DNA from: Zonotrichia leucophrys gambelii
Lineage: Eukaryota; Chordata; Aves; Passeriformes; Passerellidae
Direction of reading: 5' to 3'
Assembly: GCF_028769735.1 (NCBI RefSeq)
Contig: NC_088170.1
Location: 44,250,585-44,314,584 of the forward strand
Length of the DNA stretch: 64,000 nt
Within the stretch, counting starts at the first letter, position 1, and the number at the start of each line of letters is the position of its first letter. A program made the translations under genes and the position numbers. Positions 50,538 through 62,790 of this stretch are shown piece by piece. Under the pieces are notes generated by a model. That model searched no databases. It was not told the origin of the DNA and worked only from the letters and a program-made list of their open reading frames with translations.

Positions 50538-53184
50538 GAGCTAAAAGGTCTCCTTTTTCTAATCCATGATTTTACATGTTCACATGAACATACTCCTGTA
50601 CATGTACACACAGTTTTTGTGTTAACTGTGCTGATTCTATTACTTACTTTCACAATAACTTTAGGATTACTGCTTTTAAAGTAATAGTAACATTTCAGCA
50701 CAACACATTGTATTTCCTCTCTGTTAAGGAAATCCTAAGGCTCTTTCATTCAATGGATTTATGGAGTATTAAATGCAATTAATGAAGCTTTATTTAGTTG
50801 AAGGAAACAACCACATTTTCACAGGATTAGCAAACTTCAAATTGTATTCAATCAAGAAAAGCATTAGTCATACTCATGTACCTGTATCTTATAATTTTCT
50901 ATTGTTTTTTCTCATGTGATAGAATTCCTGCTTCATCATTCATTTCCAAGAAACATGAATTACACTTTTGTGTGTGCATTAAGTCATCATAATATTTACT
51001 TTATAAATGTTGCTTTATTACTAAGCACTTAGCTGCATACTTGTATGGAACCAAAATTAAATCATTTTTGCAGCTGTCAATGTGCCACACATTTCTACAG
51101 TACCAGATAAATCCATAATCACGCTGCTGATTGTCAGCAAAACTACAATGGACAGTTTTATTACTGCTGGCAAACAAATGTCACAGAGTCCTCTGAGAGC
51201 CATGCTGTGCCATGACTGCTGCATGCAACACACTGGAAAATCCTATCTCTGGAAGGATTAACCACTACTCCCCAGCCAGTGAAGACTGAAGGCCACATAA
51301 AGAATGAGATAATTGACAATTAAAGTGTTGGGAGATTGTAAGTGGTTCAGTCATTATTGGGCTTGATCCAGTTCTGAAAGAAATAACTGAAAGAGTCCCC
51401 CTGATGATGCAGACTGTAAGTAACACTACTAAAATAAATCCTATTCAAGTATAGGCTTGAAGATGTCTTCTATATTTTACACATTTAGAACTACTAAGAA
51501 AAGCAAACTACTGCCACTTATAAGTTTCATTTTTAGCACATATCCCTCTGAAATACTTACTTAAGTAATGTAATGTTCCTCTTTACTACGACATTTAGCT
51601 CTGCAGGAACACCAATAAATGGTACACAAATTAAATGCATAGCAAGGCTAAGGTTTTTTATGATACCTCTTCCTAATTCAGAAGGCACAATAAACATCAA
51701 CCAGTTCACAAAATAATCAAATATTGAGACTTCACCAATAAAGCAGGGTATCTAGTACAATTGGTGATGAAATTAACAGGAACTAATACACTAAGAACAC
51801 CCATCATTGCTGCCTATGTTGGTTTTTATCCTCTTTGCATTTCCCACCATTTTTAATTCTTCATCTGTTGTTAGCAAATGGTTTATTTTAAGGACCTTGA
51901 GGGAATCTCCATGAGCACACCTAGTCTTTCATCTGTTTTAAATGATAGTGCGTTCACTTAAAATAAATGTTACATTCTGAAGCAATTTCCCCAAGACTAA
52001 AATACATTTTTTTTTCTTTAGTACCAGTTAAATTAGGCCTTTCTGAGTAGTTTTTGCTCAAACATTTGCTTCAAGGTCATTGTCTTAGAGTATAATTTTA
52101 CCTTAAAAAAGTGTAAAAGTTAGTGTGACCTACTTTATGATACTTGTATGCTGACACTGCTTTCAAATGAACATCTAATTTGTACAATTCACAACACAGG
52201 TGAACAGTTTAATGGGATATGGGAATTATTCACCCTGAACTGAACATGAAAAAAGAGTAACATCACTCCACAGATACACAATGGAGAGGTGTCAGTTAGT
52301 GGGTGAGGCTTGCATGAACTAACAGCAAAGCCTGGAACCTTGTTATCCAAAAATGTTAATTTTTAGCTTCCCCATAATTTTTCTTAGGCAAAATTCTGAC
52401 AACTTAACAGTACTTGTCTCCTCCTTAATATGAGAGTATGCCACCAAGACCTCTGTGTGGCTCTGTCCCAGTTACTGCAGTTACTATGCTGGAGATTAAA
52501 ACAATACAGAAGTGTTAGTTCATGGCAAAACCAGTGCCAATCTGCTTTTGCTAAAAGACATTCTTTCATAACAAACTAATGTTTTTATTTTATGGTACCA
52601 TTTATAAAACTATTTACATTATCTGGGCAAAATCATAATTGCAGCATACTTACTTGTTGACAGTTACATCAGTGTGGTAACATGGAAGAAATTGTTGGTT
52701 AATTGCTCAAGAATTTTTTCAGAAGCACAGACATATTTTGCAGCTATTGTTGAGCCCCATTCTCCTAGACTGTCTCCTTAGCAATTAACCCAATTAAGTG
52801 AATTTAAACTTAGGTCATGCAGGTTTATCAGTGCTAACAGTAATGTTTCTGACCGTAGAAAAGGCACCTGTTGTTATGCACTATATTGTCCTGAGTTTCC
52901 ATGGGACTGAGTTTATATTGAATTTTTTTCCCAAAACAAGGATGACAAACTTCCTAAATCAAAAGAATCACCACCTGTAGTTCTCTAGGAGCCATAAGCA
53001 GAATGAATAACAGACCTTGAAATAACTAACTGAATTACTGAATTAGAGAATTGAGGGAAGGGGCCAGTGGGGCCATGGAGAGAAGAACAAGAAATTGAAG
53101 TGGAATTAAACTACTAAGAGCAACCCTATTTTATCCACAAACAAATCTTATGACCAGCATGTGTTCAGTGAATTACACTCCACT
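50538..53184. other. AT-rich noncoding DNA, no gene seen
   Basis: No gene, RNA gene or additional transposon is recognised. Open frames are no longer than about 60 codons. Confidence 0.6.
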
Positions 53185-53394
53185 CAAGCTGGAGAATATT
53201 AAGGATGCTTGATGCAGTCTCTCAGACTGTGCTGAAAATAGAGATGTGGTCCGTGCAGATCAGAAGGTGGCCATTCCTCTTCCATCATAGCTGGGGATGT
53301 GCCATTTTGCCCTCATTACAAATGCAGAGTGTATGCTTGGCCAACAAACATACTGAATCTACATTCTGAAAGTGACATGATCAGTATAGTTAGA
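53185..53394 (+). repeat. Unidentified 210-bp dispersed repeat, copy A
   Basis: This segment (GGAGAATATTAAGGATGC ... ATGATCAGTATAGTTAGA) aligns along its whole length with 61664-61875 in the same orientation, at roughly 88-90% identity by eye with one small indel. Similarity starts and ends abruptly at matching points in both copies. I do not recognise the family, see no coding capacity, and see no terminal inverted repeats or clear target-site duplications. Confidence 0.88.
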
Positions 53395-56300
53395 TCTGCT
53401 ATGCTACCCTCTTCATCCTTGGATAGCATCTCTTAAATCAACTATCACATCTTTTTTTCATGAAGGACTACTCTTGAAGTGATTCCTTGTAAGCACTGCA
53501 GTTCTCCTGGTGCTGGAACTCTACTACTCAGCTCAAGTTGTTCACATGACTATTTGTGTGATATGGATTTGAGTTTGTCACATGCTTTGATACCACGCTC
53601 CATTATTTGCCATGAACCTCTAAATCACTTCAGCAGTGTCACTGAGTAATTAAAGAGGTGATTAGGTCAGAAGCACAAGTACAACTCAGAAACTTTCTTT
53701 CTCAAAACCACTTCTTCCTCTTGAATCAGAAAACAAATTATCCTATTCACAGGAAGATCTGCCTTGGGAAAGATTACTGCTAGTGTCATCTGTCAATCCA
53801 TAGTGAGTCACTACAACTTTCTACATTTTCAGAACAAAATCCCAAAGAAAAATGTGATTAGCAGGTTGTTGGCACAGATGAATCCACAGTACCAGGCTCA
53901 CGCATTTTGTCTGGAAATAGAGAAAATATTTCTCTGTCTCAGGCATTAACTTGAAGCAATCACAGATGGCCCATTATATTACATACACATTTATAAGGCA
54001 ATAAACCCAGAGAAAAGCCTTCTGTAGAATAATATAGAGCCTAGTTACCAATAGAAGCTTTTCAGACTGAAAGAACAGAAAATTAAACATACTGTTCTGA
54101 GGGATGGAAAAAAAAACAGCGACAAAATCACATTTTAAAGACCTTCATAAACATGTCACTTCTGCTAAATATCTGGACAATGCATGCAATACTTGGAATT
54201 TTTAAAAATTTTGTATGGTCTTCAAGTTAATCTGTATTATACAGCTGTGTCCAGTCTAGAAATTAAAGATGCTCTAAACCATATTACCTGACATAGAGTT
54301 CCACTGCCATTTCCACACTATTGCCACCTTATACAATAGAGCCAAGCAGACACAAACTCTCCTGGGAAATTGTTTGGGACCATGTTAGCTCCTGAACTAT
54401 GCTCAGGATTGTTTCTGCATGTCCCAGCAAGAAGCCCTTCCAACAAGTTAGCAGGAAAAGCAGCTAAACATAGCCCTCTTGACTAACATTGTACAGTTAC
54501 AAATCAAGTGTTCCTAAGATTATTTCCAGCAAGAGGTATGAAGACTGAATATTACTTCTACACATTTACACATTAGGCAGAACCAGTATTCCAAAAATCC
54601 TGTAGTTAACAGTTTGTGATTCTAACTGAGCATTGATAGCACCTTGAGTCTAAATATCTAGATGCTACTTGTGAAACCTAATTTTTTCTTCCATTTAAAA
54701 ACTCATATTTTTCTTTGGTCTCAGACTTTTGTCTAATCTCATTGGTAATATTCAAAGGCTCACCTTTTTGTGTTCATAAGAGGAGCTGCACACACAATTT
54801 CAGATCTGCAGCAAGTCTAACCACACAGAATTTAAGATGTTCTTTACCTATAAAGCCCATTAAAATTTTGAAAAGTATCTCAGTGTGGTCTCAGCATATT
54901 GACACTGACTTTGTTTGGCATCCACCTTGCCTTAGTAGAGTCACCACACTTGCAAATGGAAATGCTCTGGCTGACAGTGCTGATTGCCTTAAAGCTAGAC
55001 AGCATCTGGAGACAATAAGCATGCAATTTTTGTACAACATGCATACATGAATAGACACATACGAGTGACAGCATGAATTCTTAGTTCATAAGAAAAAGCA
55101 GCTAACATTTGAATTACTGACTACAATGTCATTACAAATAATGAATGTTGTCAACTAAGAAATATATATCTCTAGTTCGTCTCCAGATGTATAGAGATAT
55201 CTAGAACCATATCAACACATCTGGACGCCCACACTGAAGTCATTGTGCTCTGTGTACACTCCACTGCCATATGTAATTGTTCTCAAGATAAAAAGGAGCT
55301 TGCTGTCTGGCCCAGACTACCTTCTTTGTAAACATTAACTTCCATCCATAGTCACATTGTTACAAGAGAATAAATTTCTAATTAAAATATGTAACTTCAA
55401 ACACAACACACAGTCCTTTTGGTCTTTCCACAGAAAAACCCAAAACCAGGAAGAATATTAGAACTAATAAGTATAACAGGACTTCAGATATGTTTTCAGT
55501 TACTAGCAAAGCAAAATAAATGAATAAATTGATATGATTCTTGAAGTAATTTCTTTCAACTTTAATCCAAATTATGCACCAAACCACAAAGACTCACTCA
55601 CAAGGATCTTGTTGGAGAGGGGTGCACAGGCCAAGAGCTGGCAGAACCAATGGAAACGCTGCAATCTTCAGTGTAAATCTAGACAGCATATAAATAAATA
55701 AATCCAATTATAAAGCAAAATTTATATAGGAAAAATAAGAATAGAGGTGATCTTTTTATGCATTTTTTTCTTTCAGGATAAGAGTACCTTTACACTGCTA
55801 TTAAACAAAGTGAAAATTCCTCCATCAGAATGAAATAAAAATATAATGTTAGAATCTTGTTCCACTCAGAAATTGATCCGACTAAAATTACCTTTAGAAG
55901 GTTACATTCATGTTAGTGCTTTCACAGAAATGAAGACATTTAAAAGATCTGTAACTATGCTGCTAGTGGTCATGAAGTTATACAGCATTTTAAAAAAATT
56001 AAATTTGGTGTAATTAAAAATTGAAATTGTTGCTACTTTTATTATAGATAAACCAGTAGACATTAAGTCAAGTTTAACATGACATTTAAAAACAAAAGTT
56101 AATTTTCTCTTGGATAGAAGAATTTGACATTCCAACACGGCATGGTGACTCATCTACCTGGCCAGAATGCACTGGAATAATTTGCCTCCAGTAATAACAA
56201 GCAGCACACTGAGGCAATTATGATCAATTTGTCTGTAACTCCTGCTTTACAGATCCTCTGGAATATTCTTGAGGAATGTTTTTACCAGGAATGTCACAGG

Positions 56301-58486
56301 GGCAATGACAGGAAAAAAGGTAGCGATATCCCCTGAATATTAGTACAGTATTTGAAGCATTGATTGTATTAAATTAAACTACAAAATGCACCTTATGCAA
56401 CAACAACAGAAAAACAATGCTGTCTACTAAATTCATGAAGAGCCAGCAGGACTAACATCAAACCATTTATTTAAATAGATAGCTATTTTTCTGCATTAAA
56501 GGTTTGGCCCAAATCTAAGCAACAATGGTGAGAGAACCAATGTTTCTCCTAAATGATAAGGCAGAGAAGGTTGGAGAACATTTACATGTAGCTGAGATAT
56601 TAATCCACATAATCATGCAGTTCTCTGTTTCCATGGCAACCATTAGAAGAGTTTTCACCCTGAAGGACTTTTTCTTTCATGGTACTACTGGAAAGCTGCC
56701 ATTGGAACAGTGTTGGTTATCTGTTGCTCACAGCACAGGAAATTCAAGGATGTGTACGCTCTAACCTTGAGAGAGGCTGAGCCCACTGAGACCAGAGGGG
56801 AAAAGTCAGGCAAATCCACATGGCCTGAGTATCTAACTTTGCACCCCCTTACACTCAATTTCCTCCCAAAACCCCATAATTGGAAATAGGTGCATGCAAG
56901 TTAAGATTCATTTCACCTGAACGAGATCATCATAATGACAGGGAAAGAAACAAATTTGAAAGAATAGAAGCAATTCCATGTAAGAAACACTTGGCATCAC
57001 ATAGGAGCAGAGATGTAGTTGGTGTTTCTCTGACAGCCTGGCCACCCTGCTTGGGCACTTCTTCCCTGCAGTCCAGCCAGCCAGCCTGCATACAGAGGGA
57101 ATGACTGGAAGGAGCCAAGGCATAAAGTTTACATACCACAACTCAGGAATGAACCAAACAGCATGCTATGCTCACATAGGATATTTAATAAAACCAAAAC
57201 ACAACCATTTTTATAAGGACGCCCTTTATGGTGCATTTGAAGGAGCTGAGACTTCCACAAGTACTCTACTTTGAAGATGAAAAACTTTCATTTAATGTTA
57301 GATTAAAGCAGCTTCCCAGGAATATGCCCTATGCTCTCCTATAACAAAATGTAGATCCCACAGGCATCTTCCTGAAGAACAAAGCCCCTGGAGTGCCCTC
57401 TCCTGAAACACCTCCCAGATTTAATCTCATCTCTTGAAAGCTTTCTCTTAACCTCCCATAGCCTGAATTACCAACGGGGCAAGAGGCAGGTCCAAGCTAT
57501 TTACTGGTGCCTTAGAGCAGATCAAAAAAGACAGGCTGAATCTCAGGTTAAAAGCTTCCTGAAGAAAACATGGAAAAACTGATTCATCAAATACTCTACA
57601 AGAAAGGCCAGAAAACAGGGTTATATTTTACAGCCAGTTGTTGACAGTTGTCTGTGGCAGAACAGCATTTAACAAACCACTGCAGAGTCTGCACTCTTCC
57701 ATTTTTTGAGGCAGATCAACAGCTTACATTATGAAACAGAAATCATATAACTACAAATCATAAATACTCTTAGACTGAAGAGGAAATGAAAATGTCAGTA
57801 ACATGAGATTTTACCCCATAATCCAATTTTTTATTTTTAAAAAAAGCAAATTATATTAAGGGATCATTTTTCCCAACTATTCAAAACAGCAGGTCAGTTC
57901 AAAGCAAAGCATGCTATCATACTGACATGCTCAGAGTTTTATTAGGAAGCATGTGTATTTTTAACTCTTGCCGTTTATGTCTGATAAAAATACCAAACTT
58001 ACGTCCATTTGTCTGCTGTAACCAGTACACTAATACTGCAATAAATAAATTCTAGTAACTAAAATAACTTCTGGCTTAAAAGCATGACAAAATAATACTT
58101 TCATAACAAGCATAAAGTGGTAACTCAGATACACATATCCAAAAAATGTAAATGAAGAAAACCAACAACAAGAATACAAACCCACTGTCTTATGGTTCAG
58201 AACACAGGAGTTATCTGTGTTTGCTTGCTATGTCTGCTGGAATACAGGATAAGAAGTATGCAGAAGTCTTTTTAAAAACAAAAAAACACCACAACAAAAA
58301 TAAATCACTATAAACCCCAATGAAACAAAAACAAACAAATCTCCAAAACAAAAACCAAAAAATCTCCCACAAGAACGAAACACTTTTTTTTTCCAACTCA
58401 AACAAGCTTACCTTACATTATTGTCTTTTAATTCTAAGATCACTTTGGATGTTTAGACAGAAAATTAGCTTGTTGAAGATAGTTTA
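53395..58486. other. AT-rich noncoding DNA, no gene seen
   Basis: No gene or named repeat is recognised. An A-rich simple stretch lies around 58270-58370. The longest open frame (111 codons, plus strand, 54715-55050) has no recognisable content. Confidence 0.6.
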
Positions 58487-58820
58487 TGTGGTGGGTTGAC
58501 CCTGTCCCCTCCTCAGGTGGACAGAGGTGAGAAAACAGAATGTAAGGCTCATGGAAAAACGTAAGGGAGCAATCATTCACTAATTACTATCACAGGAAAA
58601 ACAGGCTCAGCTTAGGGGAATCAGCTTAATCTATTAGCAGTCAAGTCAGAGATGGGTAATGAAGAGTCGCTGGTGGGCTTGGTCATGGCCACTGGCAGGT
58701 CTGTCCTGGAGCCACTTGGCACTGGATCTGATAGACACAGAGGAGATTTCTGGTAGCTTCTCACAGGAACCAGCCCTGTAGCCCCTCACTGCTAAAACCT
58801 GGCCATAAAAACCCAGTGCA
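58487..58820 (+). mobile_element. Avian LTR-type element, internally deleted
   Basis: The segment opens TGTGGTGGGTTGACCCTG and continues CCCCTCCTCAGGTGGACAG, AAGGCTCATGG, AAAACAGGCTCAGCTTAGGG, matching from memory the 5' part of a very common LTR-type repeat of bird genomes. From about 58670 it instead matches the family's 3' part: GGTGGGCTTGGTCATGGCCA, TGGAGCCACTTGGCACTGG, TTCTGGTAGCTTCTCACAGG, CCCTGTAGCCCCTCACTGCT, and the final AACCCAGTGCA. The long middle of the family is missing, as is a short block just after GACCCTG. It is a dead deletion derivative. No matching flanking duplication is visible. Confidence 0.75.
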
Positions 58821-58967
58821 TATTAGTAAATTCTCTCATTGCTCAATGAAAATATAATATGTTGAAAATACATCCATTTATGTATGACTGTTATCTGCAT
58901 TAGCAGGTGAACACCAAATCAAAATACTTAAAAGTTCTAAATTATAATACCTGGAATAACTTACATT

Positions 58968-59129
58968 TTGGAGTCATTAATAATATATATTCAAATTTAT
59001 CTAAAATGAGTAAATGTATAACTGCTATCTTTTGTATACCTAAAAAATTGGAGTCATTAATAATATATATTCAAATTTATCTAAAATGAGTAAATGTATA
59101 ACTACTATCTTTTGTATACCTAAAAAATT
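58968..59129. repeat. 80-bp tandem duplication
   Basis: 58968-59047 is repeated at 59048-59127 with a single difference (G at 59024, A at 59104); two further bases (59128-59129) continue the period. The unit is AT-rich (TTGGAGTCATTAATAATATA ...). The near identity shows a recent duplication. The short plus-strand open frame (58907-59089) across it is accidental. Confidence 0.95.
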
Positions 59130-61510
59130 TAGTATGTGAAACATATATGTAAAATACTACTCTGATCATCTTTTCCTTACACTTTTGTCTTCCTAAATTA
59201 AAGAGAAATCTTAAAATATCACTATGACAAAGATGGGAATAACTCATTGCATTTTTTTTTTGTCAACTAGTTTTTATTAATGTTTTTCTAGACAATTTTA
59301 TAATACTTCTTACTAAATTCTACAAGAACTCACAAACACAGTCTGTAAACAGAATTTAGTTTCTCAGTAGGACAGAAATATTTCTAAGGAGCTGAAATAA
59401 CAAACCTATCACATTCCCATTTTAAAAAAAAAGTTTGAAAACATTTCCACATCTTCCACACAAATACTTAAAAGGAATGTAAAATTTAAATAAAATATTT
59501 TAATAACTCCACAATGCATCTGCTTTGACTCATGCTTTGTGCCTCAGGACTTCTAGACTGCTGGTTGTTCAGATGGCTCACTCACATTTATTTGTACCAA
59601 CAAATAAACAAAAAATCTCTACCAGGGGATCATTTCAGTAGTCTGGAGATGGTTTTTCTCTTCTGTAAGAGATCTCTAAATGTGGTCTCTTATGCTGTAA
59701 TAAGTTGTAAAAAGTGGCAGCTTTCTTAAGTGATTTCTAATGTATTTTTCCTAGTATTTACCTACTCATTAAAAAGGTGATCTTTAATAGAAAGCAAATT
59801 TTTCACAGACAAATAAATCAGTTTAACATCAACATGATGGGAGAAAATTCAAAGGCAACCCTCACTTCTATTTGACCGGAAATTCAAGTTGAAACATCAT
59901 CATCATCTCTTTTCTCATGAAATCCAATCATGCAAATACTTAATCAGTGACCTGTCAAACTCCTCCTCATGACAGTATCAGTATCAAAAAATGATGCCCT
60001 GAGGTTCCAATATGCATTGAATTTTCTATGGCTCTACTTGGTGATAAACCCAAAACCAGAAGATAAACCATGACCTACTTCTTCCATTTTACAGATTTCA
60101 TTTACTGCCTCTAGCGATAACCAGAAGACTTCTCTCCAGGGACTACATGAGCATCTGAATCCGAGAGGCAAAATTAACATAATCCCAAAATCTTAACAGT
60201 CAAAGCTGAAGTTTAGTCCCTGAGAAAAGAACATCCTTGCACATACTGTACAGGACAACCATCTGTCTGAATGCATCAACAGAGAATATTTTTGATAGCT
60301 GTCTGAACAGCTATCAAAATCCCCAAAAGGAACATAAAACTTCCTCCAAATTAAACATAATAAGCATTCTAAAACTACCACTATGCAAAAAACCCCACCC
60401 CAAAACAAAACAAAAATCCCCTGCAGCATTACCTATTAATTTAAACTGAAATAGATCTTCCTGTCATCAGGCAATGAAATTCAGTATATTTCCTCCTCCT
60501 TTGCATCTATGATAATTATTCAAACTTTGCTCTACTTTTTGCTGTGCTTACACCTTTTCATAGCTTTAAGTACTGGGGGGAAAAAGGGGAAAAATTGGTC
60601 TAAAATACAGGACATCAACAAAAACAGCATGCTCACAATTCTCCATGCAAACATCTACAAGGGCATTACTTGGTACATCACCCATACAAGGACCAGAAAC
60701 CCGCATCAAATGGGTTCACAGGAGATAAAACACTGTGCCTAGAAAGATAACAAATACAAGCACTGTCTTTAGGGGATTATGTGCTGAGACTCTGCATGTC
60801 TGTGAGCTAAACTCAGCTACAGAGGCAGCTGAAAGGAGATAAATGACACTGGCATATAGTTTAAGGGAACTTGCTATTAAAGGACCATTGAGATTTGCAC
60901 TTTTCAAACAGTAGTTGCAGGATTGGGGTGTTTTTCCCAAAGTATTTAAATATGTATTTATAACATGTGCATATTAAGAGTGGTGACAAATTCAAATTAT
61001 TTAGCTACATTAACATAATCATTCAGAAAAAACAACAAAAAACAACAAAAAATCACAAAATAAGACACAAATATTATATCCCTGAGAGAATAGAGCTTTA
61101 TTTAATTTTCATTAAATCTAGATGTCTAATTTACTTGCAGGTTCTTAAAAAAATAATGCTAGATTCAGAGATATTAATATGCCATTTAAAAATACATTCT
61201 AGTGATTCCAAAAGAATCACTAAACTAGATTTTTTGTATGAATTGATGGGATTCCCACTTCACTGTAAAGCTACGAAGTATGGAATGACTCCAGATTTAC
61301 TGAGCTATTCATCACTTTAAACTGACAACCCCATATAGTGAAACCATCAAGTGAACACTCTGCAGCCAATATGCTCAAAGGGACATTTCAGATCCAAATG
61401 AAATATTCAGGTAATTAAAAATCTAGAAATTAAATTAAAATATCACACTATGATTCAGCCTATATCTAAGGATATATTAAATACTAAGTACCCAGGAACA
61501 TCAAAAAGCA
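59130..61510. other. AT-rich noncoding DNA, no gene seen
   Basis: Contains a 13-bp-arm hairpin at 60290-60319, listed separately, and an (AAAAACAAC)-like stretch near 61027-61055. No gene or named transposon is recognised. Confidence 0.6.
60290..60319. repeat. Perfect 13-bp inverted repeat, 4-base loop
   Basis: TTTTGATAGCTGT (60290-60302), the loop CTGA, then the exact reverse complement (60307-60319). It has the same architecture as the palindrome at 11299-11328 but an unrelated sequence. Confidence 0.9.
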
Positions 61511-61610
61511 GGGACATAATGACAAATTATATAATATATATAATGACAAATATATATAATGACGAATATTATATATATATATATATATATATCTTATATA
61601 ATGACAAATG
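61511..61610. repeat. AT-rich array of TAATGACAAAT motifs with (AT)n
   Basis: TAATGAC(A/G)AAT occurs four times (near 61518, 61541, 61558 and 61599; the first two copies and the last have A, the third has G). The copies are separated by TATATA spacers, the longest being an (AT)n run of about 22 bases at 61570-61592. It is an interrupted AT microsatellite/minisatellite about 50 bases upstream of dispersed-repeat copy B. Confidence 0.85.
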
Positions 61611-61663
61611 CAACTAGCTCAATATCTCCTCCCAACACATGCAAGAAATTAAATTTGAAATTC

Positions 61664-61875
61664 GAGCCGGAGAATATTAAGGATGCTTGATGCAGTCTCT
61701 CAGACTCTGCTTAAAATAGAGATGTGGTCCATGCAGATCAGAAAGGGGGCCATTCCTTTTTCCTTATGGCTTGGGATGTGCCATATTGCCCTCATTACAA
61801 ACGCAGAGTGTATGCTGGGCTAACAAAAAAACACTGAATCTAAATACTGAAACTTACATGATCAGTATAGTTAGA
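61664..61875 (+). repeat. Unidentified 210-bp dispersed repeat, copy B
   Basis: Direct-orientation partner of 53185-53394, 8.5 kb away, with the same abrupt ends and about 88-90% identity by eye. Differences are scattered single bases plus a small A-run indel near the AACAAAAAAACACTG segment. The level of divergence implies an old duplication or two independent insertions of one family. Confidence 0.88.
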
Positions 61876-62410
61876 ACAATCTTAAAATAAAGATGTCTGC
61901 TTCTGCAGAAATATTTCACTCAGTTATAATAAATATATTTGTGTTGGAATTGCATTAACAGGTTAGATAAAATCGTCATGAAATGCATTTGATGTGACAC
62001 TTTTTTGTTAGTATTTTCATAACAACTGGAAAATGGAATTGAACTTGGTTGCAGTGGAACAAATGTAATGGAGTTCTGTGGAACTCCACAGAAGTAAATT
62101 AGTATACAAAATGAAAATTCAAAATTCAAACTGATTACAGTTCAATTCCAAATATAACAAGAAGATTGAAAGAAAATTGAGAAAAGTATTTCACAGGTGA
62201 GTGACGTCCCATTTCAATTCAGCAGTTTTTCAATTCAGTAGCAGCTGTACAAGGGTTGTGTTGTAATAAAAATCCCGCTGCTGGGAATTTCTCTACATGA
62301 AGTCAGTAGAAAAGAGCAAACTAGCAAGAGAACCATGTGTGCTGAGAAGGTGTCTAGCAAACACTAAGAGGCTATAGAGATTTATTCTCCTGTTGCCCTC
62401 TCATGACATG
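61876..62410. other. AT-rich noncoding DNA, no gene seen
   Basis: This is unique-looking AT-rich sequence between the dispersed repeat and the GC-rich block. No feature is recognised. Confidence 0.6.
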
Positions 62411-62637
62411 AAATGAGCCCCAGAACGTGTGGCAGGTGTGTGAGGCCCCAGGCCGGGTCAGTGCCAGCCAGGGCTGTGCAGCTCCGTCCCCATTCCAGGC
62501 GCCCGTGGCAACTGCGCACCCGCAGGGACACCGGGACTGCCCCTGCTGCTGGGGGACCTCAGGGACCCTGTGACACCTGCCCAGGGCCACTGGCACACCA
62601 GAGAGGCTCCCTGGGAGCCAACAGGGACACTGGGAGG
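62411..62637. other. GC-rich, CpG-containing block
   Basis: A sharp rise in GC content against AT-rich flanks, with CpGs such as GGCCGGGTC, GGCGCCCGTGG and TGCGCACCCGCAG, and with GGGACAC/GGGACC-like recurring words. It runs directly into the minisatellite at 62638. Open frames of 84-167 codons on both strands result from low stop density in GC-rich repetitive DNA and have no recognisable product. It is most likely a degenerate GC-rich minisatellite. Confidence 0.5.
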
Positions 62638-62790
62638 GACAGCGTGTGTGACAGGCTGTGTGTGTGACAGTGTGTGTGACAGTGTGTGTGTGTGTGTGTG
62701 ACAGCGTGTGTGTGTGTGACAGGGTCTGTGTGTGTGACAGGGTCTGTGTGTGTGACAGGGTCTGTGTGTGACAGGGTCTGTGACAGTGTG
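62638..62790. repeat. GTGTG/GACAG minisatellite
   Basis: Ten GACAG words between 62637 and 62786 are separated by (GT)n runs of varying length, with successive spacings of about 12-22 bases and three steps of exactly 18. In the 3' half the unit settles to GACAGGGTCTGTGTGTGT. On the minus strand the period yields frames full of His, Thr and Ser repeats, which are artefacts. Confidence 0.92.
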
